Source: Mastigias papua (Eukaryota; Cnidaria; Scyphozoa; Rhizostomeae; Mastigiidae). Taken from it: 64,000 nucleotides of DNA. The stretch's first letter is position 1; the number at the start of each line of letters is the position of its first letter. The stretch spans positions 6,913,517 through 6,977,516 of the forward strand of contig OZ025268.1 of assembly GCA_964019165.1 (NCBI GenBank). The letters are read 5' to 3'. Below the pieces are notes generated by a model that did not search any database, was not told the origin of the DNA, and saw nothing but the letters and a program-made list of their open reading frames with translations. The position numbers were made by a program, and so were the translations under genes. This document shows, in pieces, positions 38,627-51,169 of the stretch.

Positions 38627-40914
38627 GCATGGGGCAATTTATGGACAAAGCAACAAACTTCTGTCCAAATAATATGCTTCATCTTTTAACAAGAGTCACT
38701 AAGCTGCCAGTCTTGTTAGGTATTTTCAGACCTTTCGTACAAATGCCATCAACCACGTAGCTTCTCATAATCTTTATTGTTGCATGCAAGGTAGAGACAA
38801 GCAAAGAATACACCCATTCTCAAGGCTCTTAATCGATTCAATTAATTCTCTTTGAATTAAAGGATAAGACAAACTACGAACGGTGGAGTATAATTTGTAT
38901 TCCAAGAACACGTAACTGTAAATTATATTCTATTATAGAGAGTGGAGTCTACTCGGGTAAATTGATCGGGTAATAGGGCTAAAAAAAATCTATTTGCATC
39001 ATCAATGCACGGCTACGCCTTAAAGTTTCCGAAACATCCATCCAAACATTAGATGGGCAACTACCCGCTCCTATTCATTTTGCCCACGTTGTCTCCAGGT
39101 TGGCTAGAGTCTCCAGGTTGGGCTACAGGCTTTGAGCCTGTGCAAAAGTTATTGTATTAGTATACTCAAGTCACTCTGTCAATCATATGTATTGTATAAT
39201 GGAGGGGTTCATCACTTCAAGGAACGCTGTTCGAGATCTATAATTCTTTCAAATTTTTCGAGAGCTTTATGCTTCTATCGAGGGGGGCGGGGGAAGCTTA
39301 TGTTCATGAGCTGTTTCGATTTATTTTTTGATCCATTCTACTGTTAATATGTATCTATTCATACTAAACAGAGAAGGATATCAATTTTCAGTTTCAAGAC
39401 TTATAGATAGAGGCTTCGGAGGGTACTTGTAATCAAGAACTCAAAAACAGTTGGTAATCGAAGGTGATTTGCTATCAAGGGGCCTTTGAATCAAGAGTAC
39501 TCTTAAACGAGCTTATGCTTGTCAAGTGCTATCCTCTAGGTTAGTAGGATCTAGTTCACCTGTTCTATTAAACAGAGCATGATTCTCGACATCTCCATAT
39601 ACCAACACCCAGTCAATCTCTGATTTCCTTTGGAATAACATCTCAGGTATATTTAATTTCAAAGAGCGTCAGCTTCTTAACCAAAAGTGTCGTTGAGGTC
39701 TGCACTTTCCAATACGAAGCTGTATATTACTATAGTTAACAGTATTTATATTTTAAACCTAACAACATACTTAAATAGTGAAAATACTTTAGTGCATTAT
39801 GTTACATTATCTCATAATTCCAAAATATTACATCTTTATGTAAGTTGTAGAACACAAAGTACATGGTCATGATGCGTCGATTACAGTTGGACAAGAAATA
39901 TGAATTCATAATGAAAATATGGAGAAACATACAGTACCTACAATACTCGCCAAAAGTCCTTGGGACACTTAGAAAAAAACTGATGAAAAACCACTTTCTT
40001 CTACATATTGACATAGTTGCTACATACATACACCCTCCTTTCCCCTAGAACAATGTTGGTTCGATTGTGGGACACTTGAAGTTGGCGTGCACGCGAAATT
40101 TTCCAATTATCGCATGTACTTATCGAAAAAGCCAACGTTGTTACAGGGAAGAGGGGGATGAAAGTTCACCGCAGAATACAAAAAGTACAAAGTGTCCCGG
40201 GACCTTTGGCGACTATTGTATGATCTATGCTGCAGTCAGCGACATTGGAAGTATCTGAACAGGCACAGAGGATCAAGGGCGCTTATGCTACGCGAGCCAC
40301 ATCCAAGCATATCAAACATGCTTGCTACACTTGTCGTAAACAGAGAAGACAGTCTGGGCTCACATAGCATAATATAGAGTTTAAGAGAGCTTGATTTGTT
40401 CAATAGCAAATAAAGAGGGGCACTCTGTGATTCTGCTGCCTCGCTCCTGGCTTGTCGCCAGGCAAAGGGCACATTTTACAAGTTTGAGGGTACTTTTTCA
40501 GCATATGTGAACATGAGGGCGTGTGTCTCTAGTGCTCCCCTTCCTGAGCCCCTACGTCTCTAGCTGTAGCCTGTTATTTAATTTTTGAATCATTTTAGAG
40601 ATTCTGAAAAAATTTACCATACAAGACTGTAGATGTCAATTGCGACTCAAAAAATTTACATAATAAATGAAAAATCCTCCCACAGTGTGCAGATATAATG
40701 CTAATTGTCTTGATATTTCTGTCAGTACATGGACTGAGCAGGAGAACAGTACTGCAGTGGAGGGGGAGGGCGGCGTGTCAAGATTTCATGCGACTAGCTC
40801 ACTGTTAGATTTTGCCATAGTCTAGGTGTGTTTGGAAACTCAGTTTGCAAACAACACACGAAAGTTAGGAGGTGGGTGGCCATGCAACATGTATACTATT
40901 ATTATACTTAATCT
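38627..40914. other. Intergenic, no gene recognised
   Basis: Only short overlapping frames of 60-78 codons without motifs. Confidence 0.4.
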
Positions 40915-41160
40915 ATGTAGCGAAATCGTAATACCAGCACTGACCTTTATATACCTCTTCTAAGAATTGCATGTGGCCAAAAATGTTTCTCTTATAGAGG
41001 AGCTAAACTTTGGAATGATCTAAATAGAGAACGTAAGATGGCAAATACTTTCACCCAATTAGAGAACGTAAGATGGCAAATACTTTCACCCAATTAGAGA
41101 ACGTAAGATGGCAAATACTTTCACCCAATTCAAATCGTCAATGAAAAATAACAAATCCTG
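40915..41160 (+). pseudogene. LINE C-terminal stub with internal tandem triplication
   Basis: One frame reads NRNTSTDLYIPLLRIACGQK and then CFSYRGAKLWNDLNRE, the usual last blocks of a LINE RT protein. The end (FKSSMKNNKS, stop) appears in the third copy of a 35-bp repeat that interrupts it. It is a short 3' fragment. Confidence 0.75.
41026..41130. repeat. Perfect 35-bp tandem repeat, 3 copies
   Basis: The unit starting agagaacgtaagatggcaaa is repeated exactly at 41026, 41061 and 41096. Because 35 is not a multiple of 3, the extra copies shift the LINE reading frame. Confidence 0.95.
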
Positions 41161-42718
41161 AGCATTTTCTCACATCTCCTTTTTTCTTTGAATACTTTTG
41201 TATACATATTTTCATTTTGAAACTGTAATATAGTAGCTTATTTTCTTTTGTAACAGGGCAGTTTGTAAATCAACGTCACTTTGCGCATTGAATACTTATC
41301 CTGTATAAATACTCTAAAATGAAACGAAATCCATTTTAATGCAGGACGTTTCCCATGTTTTCTAGAGTCAAGTACTCTACAAGCAGGGACGCCTACCCGA
41401 ACCGAGGGCAGGGGAGGCAAGGTTCCTATTGAGGGCGCATCATAAACATCTTTGCACGAAAATAATTAAGTCCCTGGACAAGGGCAGGAGGGACAGCTGC
41501 CCCCCTGCCCTCCCAGCGTTGTCGTCCCTGTTTACAAGTGATTAGCCATAGAGAGATCCCTTTCTTAATACGAAGAGCAAAACTGAACCGACTTAAAGTA
41601 AACCATTGGGGTACCCCGTGAATCCCTAAAAGGCCACAAACCGGCTTGTCGACAGTAGCTGCAAATCATGCTAACCACTAGACACAGCAATAATCTTTGA
41701 GAACTGGCATTACTTTGTCCTCTACCTTACTTTGTGCACTAACAGAAGTAATTTGCATAAGAAGGAATAAACACATGTTCGTGCCCCCACATCGCTGCAC
41801 TTATCGTTAATACCTACGTCAATGTGACTAATTGTGCGCGCATCACAGGGCGTACCCTATTGGCCCTTTTTACGCCGTCTCATATAACGCAAGGGGCGAA
41901 ATTTAGTCTACTGCCGCCTTGGGTCGCATTTTACGCCACTCATAAAAGTGTCAACTTGAGAATATGATAGGGCAGTTAACTACACATTTCTAGCAGATTT
42001 TATTTTGTTACAGCTTTTAGTCATTGATTCTAAGAACTCCAACAGTTGTCTAGGTAACATCTTTTTCAGCAAGATTTTCAGCAAGAGCATTAAAATCAAC
42101 TTCGCTTTCTCTCCCCCGCCCATTCCACTAATCTTAAGTTCGTGTTCTTTTCCTCCCTAGCTCTTACTTTTATCCCTTCAAGTCTCTATCCTTACAATTT
42201 CTCAAGCAAATTTGATACAGATTGGATAACTGTTACCAAAACGATCGTGTATCGTCATAAGGAAGTGCGTAATGATGATGAGGTAGCTATCCTAACAACC
42301 CTTTACACATATGCGCCGAGTTGAATCGCACCTTGACCGTTATACACCTTGCTCTATATGAAGGTGGTTTAACAGAAAGCAGTACTCGACTGCCCAAAAA
42401 GTTAAGGCAGTTCAATACTGGAGTTTTGAGGCCTAAGGAAGCTAACAAGGTGATAAACCGTTTAAATTCTAATATTCACGAAAGCCCATCACCTCTTATT
42501 CAATTTCTATATATTTCTTGCGCTAATTGACGTCTTCCAGTGTTATAATTGTGTACTGCAGCACTGTAGTGTTACATAAACTCAATTATTCTTTCTAAGA
42601 CAGTCTAAAGAAAGTGCTAAGAAAGTCTTAAGACTGATTCAAGAAAAAGCAAAAGAAGTTTCAGTACCTGGCCAAGAAACTTTCTTGCAAAAAACTTGTA
42701 CTGTCTCCTATTACCCAT
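41161..42718. other. Intergenic, no gene recognised
   Basis: No domain, RNA gene or repeat family recognised. The frames at 42142-42530 are short and unremarkable. Confidence 0.4.
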
Positions 42719-43190
42719 TACACACTTTTTTTTATAAGGAACCACTTTATAAGGAACCTACATGTAGAAGGCCGAAAAATTTAAAGAACTTATACTACTA
42801 AAGGAAAAATCCCTAAGGAACTTTTCATTTTCAAATTCTGAGTGCTGTACTCAGATGCAAGTGAAGATTACATTGCATTGGATGATATCAATGGAATAGA
42901 CATGATACTTCTTGATTGAAATTATGCTTTTGCATATATAGAACTTATTTTCTGTCGCATTTGTGCTTTTGAGGTTGAGTTCTAGCCAGAATTAGAGGTG
43001 AAAGTCAGAATTTCAATGCTTTTCTAGTGTCTGTGCCATTCTGTGGCACTCTATGTGCAGTGAAAATTAAGGAACTATTAAGGAACTATTAAGGAACTTT
43101 TAGTACTAGGATTTAATAAAAAGAGGTCCGAAAATAAGGAACTTTTAGAACTAGGCCTTGAGCTAGGTTCCTTATAAAAAAAAGCGTGTA
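42719..43190. mobile_element. MITE, TATAAGGAACC family, copy B
   Basis: The left end is TACACACTTTTTTTTATAAG and continues GAACC. The right end, GGTTCCTTATAAAAAAAAGC and GTGTA, is its inverse. The interior is the reverse complement of copy A at 16.9-17.4 kb (for example ctaggccttgagctagg and ttaaggaactattaaggaac). It is 472 bp long and non-coding. A TA duplication is possible, since both ends are TA. Confidence 0.7.
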
Positions 43191-43596
43191 TGTATTCATC
43201 CACAGAACATTGCTCGGTATTCAATGCAAAACTTGGCTCACGTTATTATGGTTTTAGCAAGCATAACCTTGATGGCACACAACATCGAACCTTGATCGTC
43301 GCTACTCTCAATTTCGAGTGTCTGCATTTTAGCTTGCTAGCAAACTGAATTATGGGCTTCTTGTTCTTCCTCCATAGATTTTCTATAAAGAGCACTTACT
43401 TTATAGCCTGAACCTTGCAAGTTTGGTCTTGATCATGCTCCATTTTGATGTACGTGTTCAATGAATTCCTTTTTTAAATTGACGCAAAGAGGAGTTGTAG
43501 ACACGTTTTTGCGTACAACATTTTGGCAACAAAAACTGCACAAACAGAAGACACTTGCATGAGCTGAACGAGATTTCTCAGGTAAACTTCATTTTG
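43191..43596. other. 3' flank of the GPCR gene
   Basis: Probably the 3' untranslated region of the minus-strand GPCR. No feature could be fixed here. Confidence 0.4.
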
Positions 43597-44667
43597 TTAA
43601 ATACCACTAGTAAACTTTACCATTCGTCTAGATGGTTGTCCTGTGGAAGGTTGTCCTGTAATAATTTGCCTAAACGCGTTCCGAAAGCGTTTGCTGAGTA
43701 GTGCGTACAGTAATGGGTTTATTGCAGAATTCATCATGGCTAAAAAGTAAGAAAATAGGACAGCTCCTGGATCAATATCAGGTCTCTGTGTCAACTGTAC
43801 AACTCTCAGTAGCGTGACAACGTAATATGGTATCCAACAGACGGCAAATGCGACGACAACTGCAAACATCATGTGCAATGCTCGGATTTTCAGATTTTTC
43901 GCGCGTCTAACATTTTGTGATTGCGAAGATTCGTCCGTTGGAATGTTGCGGCGCCTCCAAACCGTGTACGACAAGCGCACATAAATAAGTATAAGTCCAA
44001 TGGTTGCTGGAAGGCCCAACAGAAGCTTGATTATTAGGCTACGTTTTGTTGCCGAATCCATAATGTGTCTGCCACTGATCCTATTACAAATATCAAATGT
44101 ACCATTATGCAAAATTTCTTTGTGAAGTCCTCCGTTGATTATATTTGTGATAGCAATGATAGCACCGAGAATCCAAATGACAACAAGAGTCACAGTACAC
44201 TTACGGCGACTGAAAAGAGAGCGATTTTTCTGCACCGCAAAGTATCTATCAATGGCTATAGTTGTCATTGTCAGAATCGACACAGACGCGCACAAGTTCA
44301 CAACATATATGGAAGCCTTACACCACCCATCACTGGTCATCCACTGTGGCCAATAGAAAATAAAATATGTAGTTAACACAGGGAGTGGAAACGATGAAAT
44401 CAATATGTCTGTTGTGGCAAGGCTCAGGACCTGTAAATTAATTATCATATGATTTAGTCGAGTTCGAGTTATCGCTATGATAACAAGTAAATTACCAAAT
44501 ATCCCTGGGATTACTGCAAAGAGAGCTGATACACCCATTGCTATTTTCAGGCCTAGCGAGAAGTGTCCAGAGGCAAGGCTCCTTTCATGCTCCTTGGAAG
44601 TACTCAGAAAACTGGTAGTAATTACTTGTGATAATGCTGTGGTATTACCAGTCACCAAGCTGCTCAT
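43597..44667 (-). CDS. Class A (rhodopsin-like) G-protein-coupled receptor, orphan
   Basis: An intronless gene for a 356-residue seven-helix receptor of the plasma membrane. Landmarks in order: extracellular N-terminus with an N-glycosylation sequon (GNTT), TM1 GIFGNLLVII, TM2 SLATTDILIS, the TM3 cysteine (GWCKAS) and DRY (IAIDRYFAV). An ECL2 cysteine (FDICNR), the TM5 proline, TM6 FAVCWIPYY (CWxP) and TM7 NSAINPLLYALLSKRFRNAF (NPxxY, helix 8) follow. All activation motifs are intact. The style is closest to peptide or amine receptors; the ligand is unknown. I chose the ATG at 44667 (MSSLVTGN); a longer frame to 44700 begins with TTG. A 5' UTR intron is possible. The overlapping plus-strand frames are shadows. 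Confidence 0.9.
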   Translation of the reverse strand: MSSLVTGNTTALSQVITTSFLSTSKEHERSLASGHFSLGLKIAMGVSALFAVIPGIFGNLLVIIAITRTRLNHMIINLQVLSLATTDILISSFPLPVLTTYFIFYWPQWMTSDGWCKASIYVVNLCASVSILTMTTIAIDRYFAVQKNRSLFSRRKCTVTLVVIWILGAIIAITNIINGGLHKEILHNGTFDICNRISGRHIMDSATKRSLIIKLLLGLPATIGLILIYVRLSYTVWRRRNIPTDESSQSQNVRRAKNLKIRALHMMFAVVVAFAVCWIPYYVVTLLRVVQLTQRPDIDPGAVLFSYFLAMMNSAINPLLYALLSKRFRNAFRQIITGQPSTGQPSRRMVKFTSGI

Positions 44668-46111
44668 CTTTCTCTCTATTTCAGCTTGCAGGTCCAGCAA
44701 TTTTTAGAACTCCTTGAGCGTTTGCTGTTCCAGTCAACTTCTCCTCCTGACAGAGCAATATTAAAATCAACAATTCAACTTGACAAACACCATGACGTGA
44801 TGATCATTTCCTTTCATATGTCTTTTGTTTACTCCATGTGCAATGTCATTCTAATTTCCAAAGGTGTACCGCCTTTTAAGCAAGAACAATACATTCTAAG
44901 GTCTCTCTTAAATCCTGTTAAGAAAGGAACTAGAAATGAGGTAGTCATGTGGATATCTGCTCGTGACGTATACAAATGCGTGGTTTTCTTGCATTCTTTC
45001 GTCTCACAACTCCGCAGTTGCTATGAGAACCATTTTGAAGGCCGTCCTTAGAAGAAAGCTATCCTTTGAATTTTTGTAACAACAGTGCACTGATGGCCTG
45101 TTGTCTTCAAATGTTATACAGCCTAACAGTTGTTCAACTCAGAGCTCTTGGAACCACTGCTATCAAGCTGATTTGTGTACTGTACTCAGCTATTTCATTT
45201 ATGAAACAAGGCTAATTAAAAACTGATCTTAATCAACATAATTAAGACAAGGTTGAGTTGTTAACTTGAAGGCAGGAAACTACAATATGTCTTTGAGTTG
45301 AAGATAAAGGCAATTTAAGACATATGTGAATTTGCTTCGCCAGGGTGAACTTTTAACACAAGTGAACTCCCCAAATACTTGTCTGAGTTTCTCAAATGTT
45401 TCTTATATACTTATTACTTATAAAAAAGGTGTAATACATGTAATGTAAATGTGTGCTGTAAATAGCGTGTGCTAACTACTTAAAATTTATATGTGAAGAT
45501 AACCCCTGTGAATCTTTAATGTTGGCAATCGTAGGTGGTGCCTCTATCATGTCCTGTTATCGTGGTGCATGTCTCCGTATAGATTAGTATCTTGTAGCGA
45601 TGATTGTCCTTATGAAATACGATATCGGTAACAATTACAAATTATTGTTCGCCCAGTAACAATCACCAATCAACGCCCATTCTATCAACTTTTTAGAAAA
45701 CTAACGTCGGTCGGATTGAAAGTGATAATAAAGCATAGGCCCCGTAACTATGAGACCTATGCTTACAGCCACGCTGTGACCACACCCGATCCTTATGTTT
45801 TTGAGTTCTTACTACACATGCTCAGCATATAACAGGAAAATCAATTAATAATGATTTAATTATAGTTACCATCATGAGATTCCGGTTGGAATTTACAAAC
45901 CAAACATTAGGCGATTACTTCTCTGTTTAGGTCGTACTTCTTCAAGTTCAGGTAGGAAATTATCTTGTATTTCTTGCGATTGGTTTACCCCCCCAAAAAA
46001 GGTTATGAACAGTTACGTGTCCATACATATTCTTTCTGTACTTCATTAATTGCCTTTGCTTATCCTTTATTGAATGCTACATCTTGTTTTAGTTTCACCA
46101 GATCAAATGAA
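44668..46111. other. GPCR upstream region and intergenic
   Basis: This holds the presumptive GPCR promoter. The 121-codon plus-strand frame at 44686-45051 overlaps the receptor's 5' end and has no motif; I do not treat it as a gene. Confidence 0.4.
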
Positions 46112-46352
46112 TACACTCTTTTTTCATAAGAACCAGTAAAATTGAAATTCAGGCTGGCTGTTCTTAATTTTTCCAACAATTTGAGGCTGAATTGTTAGAG
46201 AAACGTTGTAGAGCTTAAAAAGTTTTATATCAGTTTCAGATCATTTACGATAGTGCTTCAGCCTCGGCTTGTTCTTAATTTGTTCTTAATTTTCCATAAA
46301 TTTTGAGGCTCATGTTCTTATAAAGCTATTCATATAAAAGAAAAAGAGTGTA
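46112..46352. mobile_element. MITE with TACACTCTTTTT termini
   Basis: A 241-bp element starting TACACTCTTTTTTCATAAGA and ending AAAAAGAGTGTA, so the termini are inverted and include a TA. Further in, ATAAGAACC and GTTCTTATAA also mirror each other. The interior is AT-rich and non-coding. The same terminal sequence is amplified in the 38-bp array at 26203-26506. Confidence 0.65.
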
Positions 46353-46499
46353 TTCTATTAAACTCATTCGTTATGCACAGATGCGTATCTACGAGGGTAA
46401 AGTGGGAGACGTCTAGGTCCGGCAAACGCTGTTTCATAAGCACCCAAGTCCGGTACTTCACTTGCCCGTCCTCCATTAATTTCTAAACGTTCTTGGAAA

Positions 46500-46940
46500 A
46501 ACCTCATGGAACATGCTCTAGAAAAGTGGAAATCCAGAGCCGCTAATCAGAACTCTCGAATACCGTATTTCCCTAATATTGCTAACAACATTATATGGTC
46601 AACGGTATCAAAAGCACTTTTTAGATCAAGAACTATTGCTAAAGTGAATGCTTCTGGTCAATGTTATCACACCAGTAGTCCGTACTATTGATCAATGATG
46701 TTATTGTTGAACAGCATTTTGAAAGGCTGATTAACTCATTGTCAGAAACTTGTTTGCCTTTAGGTATTCATAGACTTGATCTTGTATAATTCTTTGAAGA
46801 ATCCTCGAGAAAAGAGAACTTATCGAGATAGACCTATAGTTGTTGGCATCGGTTTTGGAACCAGATTTTGGTGACCCTCGCTGGTTTCCAAACGTCAGCG
46901 AAAGTGCCCTTAGGTAAAATAAGAGCTAACAACCATTGTC
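46500..46940 (-). pseudogene. LINE reverse-transcriptase fragment
   Basis: On the minus strand, with frame changes, one can read remnants of KSGSKTDANNYRSISI and SRILQRIIQDQVYEYLKANK (the start of the RT core). Motif A follows as AIVLDLKSAFDTVDHIMLLA, then LGKYGIRE. The catalytic box is not present. It resembles the minus-strand LINE at 53.2-54.7 kb more than the plus-strand one at 0.6 kb. Confidence 0.75.
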
Positions 46941-48797
46941 AACGGTATACAAATGATGTCTGGCGTGTCTTTTATCAGCGTTTTATGTATATATGTAGTA
47001 AGGAGCATCATCATTTGCAATTTGTCTAAGTTTACTTGCTAGTTACGTTATAATCTACCTATACTAAGAAAAACAGACATACCGTATGTATGTTTCATTT
47101 CTGAATGCCATAAAGATGAACTGGTATGATTTAAGTTAGCACAGCTAGCACAGTTAAGAAAATTAGGCGGGGGTGAGAGTTGGGGCAAAGTAGCATATCT
47201 CAAGTATTTTCACCGTTTTTAATCTTCATCGCACTTACGGTGGTAGTAGTCTCGGTGTCATTAAACCACTCTTCAGCAAGGTTCGTAAACCTGCTTAGCT
47301 ATCTTTACTTCCATTTGAGTGAGCTTTGTAGCTCAAAGAATTTTGAGTTGGATCATCCATAGCTTGGATGTATGTTATCTGTTATCGACAATAGAAGGAA
47401 GTACTTTAGAATTCTAAAGATTGGATAAAAGGTGCATTGAGTGTGATCTTAATTGATAATCGAAATATTGTGCTTGAAGCATGAAGAAATTCTGTGAAGT
47501 TTGAAAGGGCAAGACTGAAGATAGAAGTGTTTTAGTACTATTGTATCAAGATTAAAGTGCTATGAGTGGGGCGAGTAGCTCGAGAAATTTACCAACGAGT
47601 TTGAATAATTTAAACTTCCTTGAATCTTAACTGCATGCAAGTACTTGACACCCACACGTGTGCCAGTTGTTTTGTGAGTGAGTTATTATTCCATATCTCA
47701 ATAAATTTCATTGTTAGGCAACAGACCTCTACTGACCTTCACCAATTTGGAACCAACAAGATCCATTAAAGCAAATTAAACTAAGACATCTATGCTAGAG
47801 TAAAATAACAAAGATCAAGGTCGGGAAATTAAAGCGATTAAAATTTCATGTGGTATTAATTTTCTATAATGTTTTTGAAGATTAAATACTGCTTGTCTTT
47901 AACCGTTCAGGCTTTTAACTTATGTTCATCAAACATATCTGGTAGCCTTTGCTATCCTGCCCATGTAACAGAAAGATCAAATCTCGTCACACTGACTTAA
48001 AGTAGTTGAAGCGTCAACCAGCTTTTAATATTCTCTCAAATACCTTTAACTGTGTAATCTTCTATTAATTGTCTTAAGCTCGATAAAGATTGGTTGTATT
48101 TCAGTTTGTAATACTCATTTGTGTCTGTGCTTCGTTTATGTACAAGCTGATAACATTTGTTTTCTATATTTGCTGTTGTTCGAACCAAAATTGTACTGGT
48201 TTCTCTTCGCTTACTTTATGCTCTTATTGCTCATATTTAGTATTTTTGAAGAAAAATAAGGTTAAATAGTATTTTTGATGTAATATAGTTTATTTTGGGC
48301 CCTCCCTGGAATTAGACAACTATAATGGGAAGAGTAATTGTAGTTTGATCCTACTAGGATCCCATTTCATTAGCCTGAGTCATATATTAACTTACAGAGA
48401 GGGTGAGCCCCTCCCTCTTCCTCTCTTTTATAACCCTGCTTAAGTTCCTTTGAGACAAACTGATTAGGGATTTCCAAATTTAAGAAATTTTCCAGTTTGT
48501 ATTTAGACTATTGATCACACAAGAGAGAGATATCTGTTAAAAATCTAGTAGTTTTAGTTCATCGACAAGATATCGAGTGATACCGACTAATCGCCATCTT
48601 GACTACAATATTTTGGCGCGAAGACTTGCTACTGACGACTTACATCGTATGAAGCACACTTGCCCTAGCTACTGGTTTAGGAATGCATAGTCGATAGAGC
48701 AAACTGACAAACTAAAAAACCAGTTGGAGACTTTCAAACTTCTGGCATAGAACTTTATAAAAAAAGATGAAAGATAATATATATAAAGGATAAAAAG
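46941..48797. other. Upstream of the PKD gene, no gene recognised
   Basis: AT-rich with only short frames. The last few hundred bases presumably hold the promoter and 5' UTR of the gene starting at 48798; no specific element could be recognised. Confidence 0.4.
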
Positions 48798-48906
48798 ATG
48801 AAAGCTCTAACACAGTTTGTGACAATATCACTCTTGCTGCATGTAGCTCCATCCTTGTCTGTTCTGAATGCCAGCACAAATTTTGGATTGAAAAGCCAGG
48901 AATTAG
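48798..48906 (+). CDS. PKD/REJ-type protein, exon 1 (signal peptide)
   Basis: A short first exon of 36 codons plus one base: MKALTQFVTISLLLHVAPSL, then SVLNASTNFGLKSQEL. It is a textbook signal peptide, with a basic start, a hydrophobic core (FVTISLLLHVA) and small residues before a likely cleavage. It ends TTAG|GTAAGT, a consensus donor, in phase 1. The next phase-compatible coding exon I can recognise begins at 62248 with two bases that complete a glycine codon (G|GA). Joining them gives a secreted or membrane protein, which suits the PKD domains. Intervening exons cannot be excluded across 13.3 kb. Found by reading, because the frame is short. Confidence 0.65.
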
Positions 48907-51169
48907 GTAAGTGCGCTACAAACATGATTAAAAGCCTCAATAACCTATAGTGGTCAAACGTGATAAGTTGCTTCACATAAAATGACACTGCATGAAAGAA
49001 AATAGGTTTATTGTTGGATTCCGTTTTTAGGCCATATAGAAAGATAGCAATTGTAGGCTTTACTAAGTTTGGAATGATGCGAGGGGGTAGAAGTTGTGTA
49101 GAACTAGTAAATACACATGGAGTTTGTCCATGCTTCTTGAAGTCTTTTGAGCTTGAAGTTTTATATTGTTTATGAGGGATGCTATTAATAACTACTTTCC
49201 AACTCTGTTGGATCATCCACACTTCTGCATTTCTTCAAAATGTTATCACATCATGTCACGAAATGGTTATATTTTCTTTCCCTACCACTATAGGCAAAGA
49301 TTGCATGTCTAGTATTATCGTGGAAGTCATGAGAATTTAATGTCAAAATGTCAAAAATTATAAAAATTGCACCTAATATGGCTATAGCTCTATGGAACTC
49401 AAATTGCATATCATATAAAACCAACAGTTCTCGAAAACTAATAATGCTAGGAGAACTGCCTTCTTGAGCCCCATAGTTAAATATATTTGTATTATTATTA
49501 TTAATTTTTGTTAAATTTACAAATGAGCTTCGATAGATTGGTCCGGGAAAGAATATCGAACTTGAGACGGGAGTGTATTATAAATAGGAGACACTTACAA
49601 GCTTAGGCATTTTCCCCAATTCTTTGGACCCAAAGAACACTCCCAATTATTATTCATTGTCTATTGCTGAATCTTGTTGAATCTTTATCAGATGTATTTT
49701 GGCACTTACTTTATTTTCTATGTGTAGGTAAGAACATTTTAGCCCCTAGTATTTCACAAGCCTGTCTTGCCGAATACAACTCTTGAAAGACTTCTGTCAC
49801 CCGTTAGCATAACCCCAATTAGCCCATTAACAAAAAGTCTAACCCCACAATCTGAAGACCTCTATATTAGGTAACCGAAAGTACGATTCTAGAACAATAC
49901 AATGACAAAAGCATGAATCAAAAACACCTGCCACGGTTTCACAAAAGTTACTCTTTCAGCTACGTGAATGTAGACAATATTATGCATTGAAAATGTCATT
50001 TACTAACTAAAATAGAGTTATGGTGGTAGAAAGTATCAGTGCTAAGTGTTCTGAAAGTTCCCTGTTCAACGTGAAACGTTCCAACTCCTCACCCTGCGAA
50101 CACGTCAAACTGTGCCAATTTGATAACTGTGTCACTTTGATAATCTAGTGGTAAATGGAGGATTCTTATCAAGACTGACAAATGGCACATCAAGGCATCT
50201 TTTAACATTATCACTGCTGGGTCAATACTGTACTTCAGTGGGCCCTCTTCCTGTACTAATAAAAATCAGACTGTAAGGTCTTGGTTTATTAGCTGGAACA
50301 CCTTTTGAAAAAATTTAATGACTTTCAAAGTGTTTTTGGTTGCAAGTCAACCTTTCAGTAGATTCAGGGATGGTTTCTTAAATTTTTAAAAAAGGGACTC
50401 TCTAGGTGCAACATAGTAAAAAGTAAGCATGGCCTTGTTATAACCATGTCCAATTTTTCCAAAATTACAAATATCATAGCTTAGCTGAAATTGAAACTTT
50501 TAATCAAACTTTTGCAGCCTTGATGGGAAAAATTGCAGTTATCTAGGCTTCTTTTACTGAAGTTATAAGGAGTGAATTGTAAGGGATATGAGAAAGCAAA
50601 ACGTATCAGAAACATAAGCCAACAATGTGAAAAAGTGAAGGGCACTGCACATGAAGATCTTCGATAAGAAAATATTTTGAACTTGTAGTGGACAAGTGGG
50701 AGACCTTGAAAGACAAGATCAATGCAAACTATTTTCAATTTTAGAGGGCTGTGTCTCCAAAACAATTCTCACTTTTAACAATGGGGCTCCGCCCCTCTCA
50801 CCCCCTTAGGTGTCACCCCTGGGTAGACTGAGCCAAAGACTATGGATCTATTGGGCTGCTTCTCTTTGGGTATACAAACTGAGCTTTGTTGTGAACTGAA
50901 CAGAGCCTTCATATGGGCTTGATTGACTAGCCTTGGCGAAGCCAGAGGCTACGCTTGTTAAGGTAAGCATGACCAAAAATTCTCAAAGCTGAAATTGTTA
51001 ATTATAAAGACTATAAGAAGATTATTTGATGATTACAGTTGTTACTAAAATGAAGTAAGTTTTAAATGGAAAATGTCTGCTTGCCACATTTTTATTTGTA
51101 GTCGACATTTTAGACAAGGAGAGTAACGTATAGGGATTTCAATATGATCATACACAAAATAAAAAAAGT

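Noticed and set aside
44686..45051. 121-codon plus-strand frame beside the GPCR
   Set aside because: No domain or splice support; it overlaps the 5' part of the receptor region.
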